From Alkalihalobacterium elongatum (GTDB taxonomy: Bacteria > Bacillota > Bacilli > Bacillales > Bacillaceae_F), in contig NZ_WMKZ01000007.1 in assembly GCF_019024285.1 (NCBI RefSeq), positions 62,001-126,000 on the forward strand: DNA of 64,000 nt, given 5' to 3'. Below, one piece after another: positions 17,233 to 26,237 of this stretch. A model generated the notes under the pieces. The model was given only the letters and a program-made list of their open reading frames with translations, made no database searches and was not told the origin of the DNA. The number at the start of each line of letters is the position of its first letter. Position 1 is the stretch's first letter. The position numbers and the translations under genes are program-made.

Positions 17233-18468
17233 ATGTCTCTAACCAAAAAAATTCTATTAGGTATGGTATTAGGTATAATTGTTGGTCTTATCTTTAACTT
17301 AGTTATTCCTGGTGCTTTTGAAATATCTAAAACCTACGTATTAGACCCTTTAGGTGGATTGTTTATTAACCTAATAAAAATGTTAGTAGTTCCTATCGTG
17401 ATTCTTTCACTTGTACTTGGTACAGCTGGAATTAGTGACTCTAAAACATTGGGGAGAATTGGAATTAAGACGATTGGATTCTTTTTAATTTCAACATCTA
17501 TAGCCTTAATTATTGCCATGACTTTGGCTTTTATTTTCCAGCCTGGTTCGGGTGAGTTTCAGTTAGATGGTGCAACTTTTGAAGCGAGTGAAGCTCCTCC
17601 AGTAATGGAGACGCTGCTTAATATTGTTCCTGATAATCCGTTTCAATCGATGGTAGAAGGGAATATGCTACAAGTTATTGCATTTTCTATTTTGATTGGC
17701 TTTGCTCTATCTAGATTAGGAGAAAAAACAGCAGGAATATTAAAACTTGTTGAACAAGGTAATGAAATTATGATGTACCTAGTTAATATTGTTATGAAAT
17801 TAGCTCCTTATGGTGCATTTGCTTTAATTGCAATTGCCATTGGTGGCCAAGGGCTTGATGCTATTGCCGCTATGGGTAAATATATGCTCATTGTACTATT
17901 GGCATTAATTGTACACCTATTGGTTACTTACGGTTCAGCCATTTCATTACTTGGAAAAATGAACCCAATTCAATTTTTCAAAGGCTTTGCTCCAGCTATG
18001 GTTGTTGCTTTTAGTACATCAAGTAGTTCTGCAACTCTCCCTATTTCTATGGAAACAGCGCAAAAGAACTTGAAAGTGAAAAAAAGTGTAAGTGGTTTCG
18101 TTCAACCTCTAGGGGCTACCATAAATATGGACGGAACAGCTATAATGCAAGGGGTTGCTACGGTTTTCATTGCACAAATATATGGTATTGAATTAGGGAT
18201 TGTGGCATTATTAACTGTAATTTTAACTGCTACGCTCGCAAGTATCGGAACAGCTGGAGTGCCAGGAGTAGGTTTAATTATGCTTTCTATGGTATTAACT
18301 TCAGTAGGCTTACCTGTTGAAGCCATTGCTCTTGTACTAGGAGTTGATCGATTACTTGATATGTGTCGTACTGCTGTAAATATAACGGGTGATGCAGCAT
18401 GTGCAGTATTTATATCAAAATCAGAAGAAAAGATTGAAGTGAACAATCAAACAAGCCAAAGTGCATAA
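17233..18468 (+). CDS. Sodium/proton-dicarboxylate (glutamate/aspartate) symporter, DAACS family
   Basis: A 411-residue GltP/GltT/DctA-family transporter with about eight membrane helices and two re-entrant hairpins. Family motifs are visible: the serine-rich hairpin STSSSSATLPISME near 257-270, the NMDGTAI unwound TM7 near 300, and the TM8 DMCRTAVNITGD near 378-389. The TM8 arginine is the residue that binds the side-chain carboxylate in acidic amino acid carriers, so glutamate, aspartate or a C4-dicarboxylate is the likely substrate. SD AAAGGAGGGGG. It converges with the msmX-like gene and shares a terminator. Confidence 0.9.
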   Translation: MSLTKKILLGMVLGIIVGLIFNLVIPGAFEISKTYVLDPLGGLFINLIKMLVVPIVILSLVLGTAGISDSKTLGRIGIKTIGFFLISTSIALIIAMTLAFIFQPGSGEFQLDGATFEASEAPPVMETLLNIVPDNPFQSMVEGNMLQVIAFSILIGFALSRLGEKTAGILKLVEQGNEIMMYLVNIVMKLAPYGAFALIAIAIGGQGLDAIAAMGKYMLIVLLALIVHLLVTYGSAISLLGKMNPIQFFKGFAPAMVVAFSTSSSSATLPISMETAQKNLKVKKSVSGFVQPLGATINMDGTAIMQGVATVFIAQIYGIELGIVALLTVILTATLASIGTAGVPGVGLIMLSMVLTSVGLPVEAIALVLGVDRLLDMCRTAVNITGDAACAVFISKSEEKIEVNNQTSQSA

Positions 18469-18496
18469 CATAACGTTCAGTGAAGTAGATTTTAAC

Positions 18497-18539
18497 ATAC
18501 AAAAAGGACACCGATTTAAGACGGGTGTCCTTTTTGTAT
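18497..18539. terminator. Bidirectional terminator, symporter / msmX
   Basis: Perfect 16-bp arms ATACAAAAAGGACACC / GGTGTCCTTTTTGTAT with an 11-nt loop; U-rich tails arise on both strands. It serves the two convergent genes. Confidence 0.95.
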
Positions 18540-18548
18540 AGCAATAGA

Positions 18549-19646
18549 TTAACGAATACGTTTTTCAGTTTCAGGGTTAAAGAAGTGAACTTTGTTCATA
18601 TCAAATGCAAGTTCGATGTTTTGTCCGTTTTGAATATCTGTACGAGAGTCAATACGTGCAATAACATCTTGATCGCCAATCTTTGTGTATAGTACAGTTT
18701 CTGCACCAGTTAATTCAGCTACTTCTACACTAGCTGTTACTTTTGTTTCTGGTGAAGATTCGATAAATAGCAGTTCATCATGGATATCTTCAGGACGTAC
18801 CCCTAAGATAACTTCCTTGTCAATAAAGCCTTGCTCTTTTAATGTTTTTAATTTACCTAGAGGAATACGAACCGATAGATTATTTAATTTGAAGAACTCA
18901 CCTTCAATACGACCATTAATGAAGTTCATTGCAGGAGATCCAATAAATCCACCTACGAACACATTCTCGGGGTTATCATATACGTCTTTCGGTGATCCTA
19001 CCTGTTGAATAAATCCGTCCTTCATAATAACAATACGTGTTGCCATTGTCATAGCTTCCGTTTGGTCATGTGTTACATAAATTGTAGTTGTTTGCAGACG
19101 GTGGTGAAGCTTTGTAATTTCAGCACGCATTTGTACACGAAGTTTTGCATCTAAGTTCGATAATGGTTCATCCATTAAGAAAACTTGTGGGTCTCGAACG
19201 ATAGCTCGTCCAAGTGCAACACGCTGACGTTGACCACCTGACATTGCTTTTGGTTTACGGTCGAGCATTTCTTCTAAACCAAGAATTTTAGCAGCTTCTT
19301 TTACACGACGGTCAATTTCTTCTTTTTTAAACTTTCGTAGCTTTAAACCAAAAGCCATATTATCATAAACATTCATATGAGGGTATAATGCATAGTTTTG
19401 GAATACCATTGCGATATCGCGATCTTTTGGAGCAACATCATTCACACGCTTATCTCCTATGAACAGATCACCTTTTGAGATATCTTCAAGTCCTGCAATC
19501 ATTCTAAGAGTAGTTGATTTACCACAACCTGATGGACCAACAAATACGATAAATTCTTTATCTTTAATATCTAGGTTAAAGTCAGTAACTGCTGTTACAT
19601 CACCATCATAAATTTTATATACGTGATTTAATTTAATATCAGCCAT
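18549..19646 (-). CDS. msmX: Multi-sugar ABC transporter ATPase (MsmX/UgpC type)
   Basis: A 365-residue ATPase of the CUT1 sugar importer class: Walker A GPSGCGKST near 37-45, signature MSGGQRQRVALGRAI near 134-148, Walker B VFLMDEPLSNLDAKLR, then a C-terminal MOBE/TOBE regulatory domain of about 120 residues. In B. subtilis, MsmX energises several maltodextrin, arabinan and other sugar importers whose operons lack their own ATPase. Here it also stands alone, without permease genes, which fits a shared ATPase. SD GGAGGT precedes the ATG. Confidence 0.92.
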   Translation of the reverse strand: MADIKLNHVYKIYDGDVTAVTDFNLDIKDKEFIVFVGPSGCGKSTTLRMIAGLEDISKGDLFIGDKRVNDVAPKDRDIAMVFQNYALYPHMNVYDNMAFGLKLRKFKKEEIDRRVKEAAKILGLEEMLDRKPKAMSGGQRQRVALGRAIVRDPQVFLMDEPLSNLDAKLRVQMRAEITKLHHRLQTTTIYVTHDQTEAMTMATRIVIMKDGFIQQVGSPKDVYDNPENVFVGGFIGSPAMNFINGRIEGEFFKLNNLSVRIPLGKLKTLKEQGFIDKEVILGVRPEDIHDELLFIESSPETKVTASVEVAELTGAETVLYTKIGDQDVIARIDSRTDIQNGQNIELAFDMNKVHFFNPETEKRIR

Positions 19647-19758
19647 TTAATTTACCTCCAAGATGTTATTTCATAATATTATTGTAATACCTTACATTTG
19701 GATGAACAATTGGCAAGGTGAACAAAGAAACAAACTCCCTTTGTGCATATTGCACTTT

Positions 19759-20655
19759 TTAGAGAGTTTGATAAATGATAAGAGCTAGATATACCGAAAC
19801 TGCTTGATCAAAATGTTTAATATCAATCCCCGTTTTTTCGATAAACTTATCAATTCGATATTGCAGAGTATTGCGATGCATAAATAATTCTTTTGCAGCT
19901 AGTGTTGTATTTAAATTGTTCTTAAAATACACCTGAATGGTCTTAATAAGCTCCTTATCAAGTTTTACTTCTTTTATTAAATGACTAGCTATCTTTTGAA
20001 GCTCCTCTATCGGTACGTGTTCAAGCATTAAATATGGGGTTGCCTGATGATAGTAAGTAACGTGCTGTGATGCAGAGTAATCTTTCATAACAGCGAAGCA
20101 TTGTTCTTCCCAGTCATATTGTTGTCTTGCTACAGCTATATTTGAAAGCTTCGTTCCAATAAAAAAATAGACATTGATAAAAAAGTCAGCGGTCAAAGCC
20201 GCACTTAACTCTTCAAAATCATCTGTTTCGATAGGATCATCGTTAAAGAACTCTATAATAACTCCATTTTGGTTATTTTTCCAAATAATAGTAATTTTAT
20301 GGTCAGCAAAGCTCTGTAAAAAAATATCGTTTAATTCAGAAGTGTTTTCAATCTCATGACTTGTAGAGAAGTGAATAAAACGGAAATAATCTGTGTCATA
20401 TGCTGGTTCGTTTTCATCTGAATAAGTTATGTAATTTAACCATTGTTGTTCTTTTTCATTTAAGCGGATAGGATGGAGAAGAGCCTTTTCTAAAATAATA
20501 TCTAGTAAAGCAATTTCTTCGCCTTTAGCAGTCGTTGTGTCGATCCCAAAGGTTTCACCTGTAGGAGCAGTGTACCACTTTATAGTTTTTGGCAATGATG
20601 GATTATAGTTTGAGTAAAAGGAAGACCCAAAACGCTGCTCAAGTTCTTTAATCAT
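19759..20655 (-). CDS. PucR/CdaR-type transcriptional regulator
   Basis: About 298 residues, starting at the ATG 21 bp inside the longest frame because AAAGGAG lies between the two. The C-terminal 60 residues form a PucR-type helix-turn-helix with NTTLAAKELFMHRNTLQYR near 252-270 of the chosen frame. The N-terminal part has no motif I recognise. I recall a PucR-type gene (yxkF) beside msmX in B. subtilis; the same neighbourhood here suggests it may regulate sugar uptake, though this is inference. The gap to msmX holds no strong terminator. Confidence 0.8.
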   Translation of the reverse strand: MIKELEQRFGSSFYSNYNPSLPKTIKWYTAPTGETFGIDTTTAKGEEIALLDIILEKALLHPIRLNEKEQQWLNYITYSDENEPAYDTDYFRFIHFSTSHEIENTSELNDIFLQSFADHKITIIWKNNQNGVIIEFFNDDPIETDDFEELSAALTADFFINVYFFIGTKLSNIAVARQQYDWEEQCFAVMKDYSASQHVTYYHQATPYLMLEHVPIEELQKIASHLIKEVKLDKELIKTIQVYFKNNLNTTLAAKELFMHRNTLQYRIDKFIEKTGIDIKHFDQAVSVYLALIIYQTL

Positions 20656-20729
20656 ATGTTTCTCCTTTTGTATCATTATGGATTATTTTTACAGACCAAA
20701 ACTAATTGGTATCCATAGTGTATTTTATC

Positions 20730-20756
20730 AAAAAAAGAAAGGGCGATCGCCCCTTC
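20730..20756 (-). terminator. Terminator of the small acidic protein gene
   Basis: On the minus strand an 8-bp stem GAAGGGGC / GCCCTTTC (one G-U) with loop GATC is followed by seven Ts. The core contains GGGCGATCGCCC. The stem touches the stop codon by one base. Confidence 0.85.
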
Positions 20757-20956
20757 TATTTTATTTCGTCTTCTGGATGATGTGGCGGTTCTTCTTCAAC
20801 TAGATCTCGTGCTTCTTCTATTTCGCCCGAGTTATTTCTGTAACTAACAGTGCCACCACCGAGGCCTTCGTTTATCATACGGTCAACATCCATAAAGAAA
20901 TTCTCACGGTCTACATCCGCATTCTCCAATTTATCTTTCCTTTGATCATTACTCAA
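20756..20956 (-). CDS. Small acidic protein, function unknown
   Basis: A 66-residue, highly charged protein beginning at TTG, 8 nt after AAAGGAGGG. It has an acidic C-terminus (EEEPPHHPEDE), a Gly-rich GLGGGTVSYR near residues 31-40 and no membrane segment. I do not recognise a family. It is monocistronic with its own terminator and an excellent SD, which together make it a credible gene despite its size. Proteins of this composition in Bacillus are often sporulation- or stress-induced, but nothing here proves it. Confidence 0.65.
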   Translation of the reverse strand: MSNDQRKDKLENADVDRENFFMDVDRMINEGLGGGTVSYRNNSGEIEEARDLVEEEPPHHPEDEIK

Positions 20957-21161
20957 CTACTATCCCTCCTTTGCCATTAACTTTTGGATTTTTTTCGTAG
21001 ATTATTCCTCAAATCACACTTTAAGGGACAGGAAATATATTTGCTATGTGTAGGGTGTTTATTTAGGTACATTGTTGTGAAATGTTCATTATAAACGCCT
21101 CTCTGAACAAAAAAGGAATGAGCACCAATACAAGTTGACAAAGCCGTTTAAAAACAAGAAA

Positions 21162-21246
21162 AAGCTAACTCATCAATAGTAAAGCTTTTGAGAAATAGTC
21201 CATGTATGCACTATTCCACAAAAGAGCTTTAAACGAGAGTTAGCTT
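21162..21246 (-). terminator. Large imperfect hairpin after yheE
   Basis: Outer arms AAGCTAACTC / GAGTTAGCTT (10 bp) enclose a second imperfect stem (TAAAGCTTTTG...AATAGT against ACTATT...AAAAGAGCTTTA) with loop CCATGTATGC. On the minus strand a U-rich tail follows, so it can end yheE transcription, but it is far larger than its neighbours. The remainder of 20957-21161 shows nothing I can support. Confidence 0.6.
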
Positions 21247-21255
21247 CTTTAAATT

Positions 21256-21471
21256 TTAATGTTCTTCATATACATGGTAAAGGAAAAGGTCATGAACTTG
21301 CATTTCTAACTGCTTTTTCTCTTCCTCTTTTGGAGGTGGTTCCGCCCAACTAATTGATCCATCTTTATAGTATACGCCAAGAAAATATTCACCCTTATAA
21401 AAGAATGAAAATTCCCATTCTTGTCGTACCAGATTATTACGAAGTTCTTTCCACTGAAAATGTGAAATCAT
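21256..21471 (-). CDS. yheE: YheE-like protein (DUF5342)
   Basis: A 71-residue protein that closely matches B. subtilis YheE as I recall it: it starts MISHFQWKEL, contains WEFSFFYKGEYFLGVYYKDG and ends LFLYHVYEEH. Function is unknown. I start at the ATG nine codons inside the longest frame, downstream of AAGGAAG. It lies beside yheD, as in B. subtilis, supporting orthology. Confidence 0.85.
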   Translation of the reverse strand: MISHFQWKELRNNLVRQEWEFSFFYKGEYFLGVYYKDGSISWAEPPPKEEEKKQLEMQVHDLFLYHVYEEH

Positions 21472-21639
21472 CTTTCGGTTCTTCCTTTCTGAATGCATAA
21501 TTACTATGAGGTTAACTGGATTTATTCATGTCAGTTATTAAATGAAGTATAGTTCTAGTTTGCACTTTTTGTCAGTAACGTAATTTTTTTTATTTTAACG
21601 CATTAAATATCAGAAAGCTAGGAAAAGCCGTTTAAATAA

Positions 21640-23028
21640 CTAGTGTGAAATTAATTGAATTATAAACTGGTCTGGGGCTTCAAATGCTTTTTTACTAAGG
21701 TAAATGGCATATTCTAAAGGAAGTTCTCTAGAAACGATATCTTCTCTTTTAAGTTTTCCTTGTTCAAAAATCAACCTTCCAGGCTTTGAGTTAGCTTCAA
21801 ATAACCAGATTTCTCCATTACGATCAATTCCTAAATCAAAGCCAATTTCACCAATACAGCCTTCTAATTGAAAATCAAGTGCACGACTAATTGTCAGTGA
21901 GACTTGTTTAAGTTCATCGACTCGTTTCTTTGATAGAAGTCCATCGTAAACTAGTTCATCTACAGATATTACTTCTCCTCCGCGATGGATGTGTGTCGTC
22001 ACACTTTGCCAGCCAGCTTTCTTTGCTGCCATTGCAGTTATTTCCCATTGTCCGTCAATATTTTTATTCGTATGAATTCTGAAATCCATTGGTTGTTTTC
22101 CAAGCTTTAAAAGATCAATTCCTTGTTGAACAATTACATCTTCTAACCCGTTGGGATACTCATGTTGTAGAAGACGAGTAATGTTCGAATATCGTCTTAA
22201 ACGTATTTGATCTTCATCGTGGAAGCGACAATAATAATAAGGCTCTTCAGGAAGTTTAATTAGTTGCTTTATTTCATCACCGTGACTTCCTTCAATAGGT
22301 TTAAGGTATAAGTGCTTATATTTGCTTAATAGTGCTTTAAGTTGTTGGGAACTTGGTTTGATTAAGCTTTCAGGTAGAAAGGATAGAACCGTGTCATTTT
22401 TAGATAATTGTTCATGAATTTCCTGCTTATTAAAGAAATTGGGATTAAAGTATGGAATAGCATATTCTGTCTCAAATTTCTTTTTTGCCGTTTGAATCAT
22501 GTCTAAGTTTTCGGTGCGGCGGTTAGGGATTCGATTATAAATTACATTTGGAAACGGAACAGTTAGTAAGGTCCAACTACCATCGATTAAAAAATACCCA
22601 TTAATTTCACCATTTTCCCAATCAATTAAGTGGTGACCAAAAATGAAATAAAAACCACCTATTTCTTCCTGTGATCTCAATATTTTTGTATACTGTGAAG
22701 TTCTTTGACCTAATGGGAGCTTTTTAGAAGGTGTAAAGCCCGCTGTAAAAATACCAATAAGGGGTCCGATCAATAAACACCTATTATGATAAAAAAGATG
22801 AATGGAGGTTTCAAATGGTAAATTTAACTGTCTCCATACATTGTCAGAGACTACAACGGTATGATCACACTCAGTATTTTCTGTAAGTTGACAATGTGCC
22901 GTTTTACTCCCAAACGCCAATTCAATGGAAGTATTCGGATATAGTGAATTAGATTTGAGATAAGATGCAGGTAACTGAATAATCGATTGATCATCAAACC
23001 TTCTCTGTATTTGAAAAGTTTGTTTCAT
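21640..23028 (-). CDS. yheD: YheC/YheD-type ATP-grasp spore-coat-associated protein
   Basis: About 462 residues; the longest frame starts 17 codons earlier but AAGGAG sits just before the ATG at 23028. The N-terminal 100 residues form a beta-rich region; the remainder is an ATP-grasp-like domain ending with GEIGFDLGIDRNGEIWLFEANSKPGR written in two parts: IGFDLGIDRNGEIW and LFEANSKPGR near 400-425. B. subtilis has two such genes (yheC about 363 and yheD about 453 residues); the length fits yheD and only one copy is present here. These proteins are linked to the spore coat; no substrate is known. Confidence 0.85.
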   Translation of the reverse strand: MKQTFQIQRRFDDQSIIQLPASYLKSNSLYPNTSIELAFGSKTAHCQLTENTECDHTVVVSDNVWRQLNLPFETSIHLFYHNRCLLIGPLIGIFTAGFTPSKKLPLGQRTSQYTKILRSQEEIGGFYFIFGHHLIDWENGEINGYFLIDGSWTLLTVPFPNVIYNRIPNRRTENLDMIQTAKKKFETEYAIPYFNPNFFNKQEIHEQLSKNDTVLSFLPESLIKPSSQQLKALLSKYKHLYLKPIEGSHGDEIKQLIKLPEEPYYYCRFHDEDQIRLRRYSNITRLLQHEYPNGLEDVIVQQGIDLLKLGKQPMDFRIHTNKNIDGQWEITAMAAKKAGWQSVTTHIHRGGEVISVDELVYDGLLSKKRVDELKQVSLTISRALDFQLEGCIGEIGFDLGIDRNGEIWLFEANSKPGRLIFEQGKLKREDIVSRELPLEYAIYLSKKAFEAPDQFIIQLISH

Positions 23029-23206
23029 TAGGAGCACTCCTTCACTCAATAATATCCTATTAAAAAAAGGTTCAATCATTTCCTTTTTCTCATTTTTTCG
23101 ATATGATGGATAATAGTGTCAGTTTTTATAGGCATTTGTTGATAGCGTATTGTATGTAATTTAACGAAATTACGTGAATAGATAAGTTTAGGGGGCAAGT
23201 GGAAAC

Positions 23207-24343
23207 GTGAAGGAAGTAGTATTAGTTTTAATCATGATCGTTATTGGAGCAACCATTGGAGGAGTGACGAACTCTTTAGCTATTAAGATGTTATTTAGAC
23301 CCTATAATCCAATGTATATAGGTAAAAAAAGGGTTCCATTTACTCCAGGATTAATTCCAAAAAGAAGAGATGAGTTAGCTGAACAATTGGGTAAAATGGT
23401 CGTTAAGCATCTTCTTACACCAGAAGGTATCCAAAGGAAGTTACTTGATGAAAAGTTTACTAGTGACGTGAAGGTTTGGGCACAAGGAGAAGTAAAAGCG
23501 TTTCTAGAAAGCGAGACCACTTTGAATAACATATTGGACGAACGTTTTGGAATTGAGGATGTGAAAGGAACACTTGAGACTAGAACAGAGCAGTGGATAA
23601 GGGATCATTTTGAAAGGTTTCGAGTTGAAAATGGACATCGTCGTATTGACCAGGTCTTACCAGTGAAACTAACAAATAAATTGGATGAAATGATTCCTAC
23701 TTTAACACAGTTTATATTAACTAAAGCGAAGGATTATTTTGAAAGTGAAGAAGGGAAAGACCGCTTAAGTCAAATGATTGATCGTTTCTTGATGGGTAAA
23801 GGTACTTTGGGTAATATGGTGTCAATGTTTCTAGGAAATGATCGTTTAGTTGATAAAGTACAACCCGAGGTTATTAAATTCTTAAATGACTCTAGTGCAA
23901 AGAAAATGATTGAAACGGTTATTTCGAAAGAGTGGGATAAACTAAAAGAAAAACCCCTTTCTTTTTATTTAAATAAAGTTGAAAAAGAAGAAATAATCTC
24001 ACTTCTTAATAAAACAGTTATTAAGAAAGTACCTGTATATGAGTGGATTGACCAACCTTTGAACAAATGGACAACCCCATATGTTGAGATGATTGTTTCA
24101 AAATGGGTACCAAGGGGTGTTGATATTGCTAGTGGAGCGCTGGTATCTCGACTTGAAGGATTACTTCAAAAACTGAATTTAGAAGACGTTGTAAAAGAAC
24201 AAGTCCAAGGGTTCGCTGTTGAACGTTTAGAAGAAATGGTCCTTTCTATTTCTAGAAGAGAGTTTAAAATGATCACCTACTTGGGGGCACTCCTTGGAGG
24301 TATGATTGGCTTTATTCAAGGAATAATCGTTCTTTTTCTTTAA
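23207..24343 (+). CDS. yheB: DUF445 membrane protein YheB
   Basis: A 378-residue DUF445 protein, almost exactly the length of B. subtilis YheB. It has a single N-terminal membrane segment (residues 2-20), a conserved NSLAIKMLFRPYNP near 22-35, PFTPGLIPKRRDELAEQLGK near 45-64, a long helical middle and a C-terminal membrane segment. The start is GTG at 23207 with GGGGGCAAG as SD. It is divergent from yheD and co-directional with yheA. Its biochemical role is unknown; both ends lie in the membrane. Confidence 0.9.
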   Translation: MKEVVLVLIMIVIGATIGGVTNSLAIKMLFRPYNPMYIGKKRVPFTPGLIPKRRDELAEQLGKMVVKHLLTPEGIQRKLLDEKFTSDVKVWAQGEVKAFLESETTLNNILDERFGIEDVKGTLETRTEQWIRDHFERFRVENGHRRIDQVLPVKLTNKLDEMIPTLTQFILTKAKDYFESEEGKDRLSQMIDRFLMGKGTLGNMVSMFLGNDRLVDKVQPEVIKFLNDSSAKKMIETVISKEWDKLKEKPLSFYLNKVEKEEIISLLNKTVIKKVPVYEWIDQPLNKWTTPYVEMIVSKWVPRGVDIASGALVSRLEGLLQKLNLEDVVKEQVQGFAVERLEEMVLSISRREFKMITYLGALLGGMIGFIQGIIVLFL

Positions 24344-24461
24344 AATTTGGCTAAGTGATATTATGAATATCCTGAGAACTTAAAAAAAATCGACATGAGA
24401 GATGAAATTAAACTCATATTATGGTAGAGTCGGTGAAGACTACTTTGAAGGAGGAATTATG

Positions 24462-24812
24462 ATGGCTAATATTTACGATATAGCTCATGAACTTGGAAAA
24501 ACAATTAAAGAGAGTGACGAATTTAAGTTATTAAAACAGTTACACGAGGAAATTGAGAAAGATCAAGCTGCTAACCAAATGCTTGAAAACTTCCGTAGAA
24601 TGCAAATGGAGTTACAGCAAAAGCAAATGCAAGGAATGCAAATTACTGAAGAGGAAGCACAAAAAGCACAACAGCTGTTTGAGCTTGTTCAACAGCAGCC
24701 GATCATTTCGAAAATGATGGAGGCAGAACAACGTTTAAGCGTTATTATTACAGATATTAACCGTATCATTACTGAGCCGTTAGAAGAATTGTACGGAAAT
24801 CCTGAACAATAA
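24462..24812 (+). CDS. yheA: YlbF/YmcA-family protein YheA
   Basis: A 116-residue all-helical protein of the YlbF/YmcA/YheA family. It starts MANIYDIAHELGKTIKESDE; Gln-rich helix near 50-75. I chose ATG 24462 (ATG 24459 is equally open) because AAGGAGG ends 7 nt upstream; the longest frame begins 20 codons earlier without SD. YlbF and YmcA paralogues act in an RNase Y-associated complex; a role for YheA itself is not established. Pairing with yheB matches B. subtilis. Confidence 0.88.
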   Translation: MANIYDIAHELGKTIKESDEFKLLKQLHEEIEKDQAANQMLENFRRMQMELQQKQMQGMQITEEEAQKAQQLFELVQQQPIISKMMEAEQRLSVIITDINRIITEPLEELYGNPEQ

Positions 24813-24919
24813 GTTTTATAGCACCCATTTAAAAAAGTTCTATTCTATCCCCCGTTTTCATAGGCTTTACTATAACGTTCGTCACGTTCGTAGTAGAAAC
24901 AATGAGAAGGGGGATTTTT

Positions 24920-25762
24920 GTGGCTTATCGTCTATTAGCTCTAAATATTGATGGGGTTCTTTTACGTTCTAATGCTCGCCTTAGCCGCCAAACAAAAGAT
25001 GCAATTGAATATGTAAAAAATAAAGGAGTATATATAACATTAGTGACCGATCGACCATTTCCAGCTGCTAAGAGGGTTGCTAAAGCTTTAAAGCTTGATA
25101 CATGTCTAATAACTCATGACGGTGCATACTTAGCTTCTGAATTGGATGAACCTATATATGAAAGACGTATTCATGAAGATAAAGTTTTTCAAATAGGGGA
25201 AATTCTTGAAAATTATTCTTGTCATGTAAGGCTATTACATGAACGTTATGGGGTCGGTAATAAGCTGAAAAGCAAAAGTCAACTCATGGCCAAGATGACG
25301 ATAGGGATGGGAGATCCGCTATTTTATCCAATAACATTTGTTGACTCTATTTGTGATTATATATTAGATAATCCAGTTTCCCCACCAAAAATCCAAGTTC
25401 AGTTCTTAGATAAAGATCAGCAGTTAGAAGCGATTGAAGAGATTGAAAAGCAAGTTTCTAACATAAATATTATAGAGGGTAAACAAGGACGTATTAGTAT
25501 TGTTCCAGAAGGAGTTTCAAAGGTAAGAGGGTTACAACGGTTAGGACGAGATTTAGGGATTGGTCTAGATCAAATGGTAGCCATTGGTTCGTCTGAAGAA
25601 GATATTGATTTAATTACACAAGTAGGTTTAGGAGTAGCAATGGGGAACTCACCGAAGGCTGTTCAACAACAAGCAGATTGGATCACTCGTTCAAACGACA
25701 TGCATGGAGTTGCTTATATGGTACGAGAAGTTTTTCGTAAGCAACTAAAAATTGAGAAGTAA
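24920..25762 (+). CDS. yhaX: Cof-type HAD phosphatase, YhaX-like
   Basis: A 280-residue HAD hydrolase of the Cof subfamily. Motif I is degenerate: LLALNIDGVLL near residues 5-15, where the nucleophile position of canonical DxDGT reads N-I-D-G-V. Motif II TLVTDRP near 42; motif III/IV appears as KVRGLQRLG...AIGSSEEDIDLI near 200-232. The loss of the first aspartate suggests reduced or absent phosphatase activity. I start at GTG 24920, 6 nt after AAGGGGG. Location next to yheA matches the B. subtilis yhaX area. Confidence 0.78.
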   Translation: MAYRLLALNIDGVLLRSNARLSRQTKDAIEYVKNKGVYITLVTDRPFPAAKRVAKALKLDTCLITHDGAYLASELDEPIYERRIHEDKVFQIGEILENYSCHVRLLHERYGVGNKLKSKSQLMAKMTIGMGDPLFYPITFVDSICDYILDNPVSPPKIQVQFLDKDQQLEAIEEIEKQVSNINIIEGKQGRISIVPEGVSKVRGLQRLGRDLGIGLDQMVAIGSSEEDIDLITQVGLGVAMGNSPKAVQQQADWITRSNDMHGVAYMVREVFRKQLKIEK

Positions 25763-25782
25763 CCTTTATTACTTATCCTATA

Positions 25783-25820
25783 TTAAAAAGAGACTGACAT
25801 TTTAGTCAGTCTCTTTTTAA
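25783..25820. terminator. Bidirectional terminator, yhaX / yhzD
   Basis: Perfect 16-bp arms TTAAAAAGAGACTGAC / GTCAGTCTCTTTTTAA with a 6-nt loop; T-runs on both strands. Confidence 0.95.
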
Positions 25821-25848
25821 CGTAAACGGATGCTTCCTCTTTTATGGA

Positions 25849-26031
25849 CTAGCGGTGAAAGAGAATAAGTTTTCCAGCTCTTGAGAGTCGGTGAGGATAC
25901 TCACTGTAATTAGTTTCCGCAAGTTTCTGCTCACCAATTTTTTTTGCTTCCTCATCATTTGCTGCTTGAATTGTTTCATTTAGCAATTGTTCACCTGTTT
26001 GATCAAATACTGTTAAATAATAATCTGCCAT
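25849..26031 (-). CDS. yhzD: YhzD-like small protein
   Basis: A 60-residue protein (MADYYLTVFDQTGEQLLNE at the start, KLILFHR at the end) matching the YhzD family, typically about 61 residues. No catalytic motif; the sequence suggests a small alpha/beta fold with EEAKKIGEQKL forming a central helix. Function unknown. It shares the bidirectional terminator with yhaX and is divergent from yhaQ. The SD GGAGGTGG lies just upstream of the ATG. Confidence 0.85.
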   Translation of the reverse strand: MADYYLTVFDQTGEQLLNETIQAANDEEAKKIGEQKLAETNYSEYPHRLSRAGKLILFHR

Positions 26032-26237
26032 GGGTTATCCACCTCTAATATATTGTAAGACTTGTAATAATATTTTAAATTCAATCGCTTTCATATTCAA
26101 GGAAAACATGTTTACAAAAATCTCGATTGTTGAAACCAAACCTAATATCGCACGTATATAAAGTATTGACTAAGTTAAAGGTTTAGTAAAAAACTAGCTT
26201 TTTGTACTATGAACTAAATAAGTATTGGAGGTATAAA

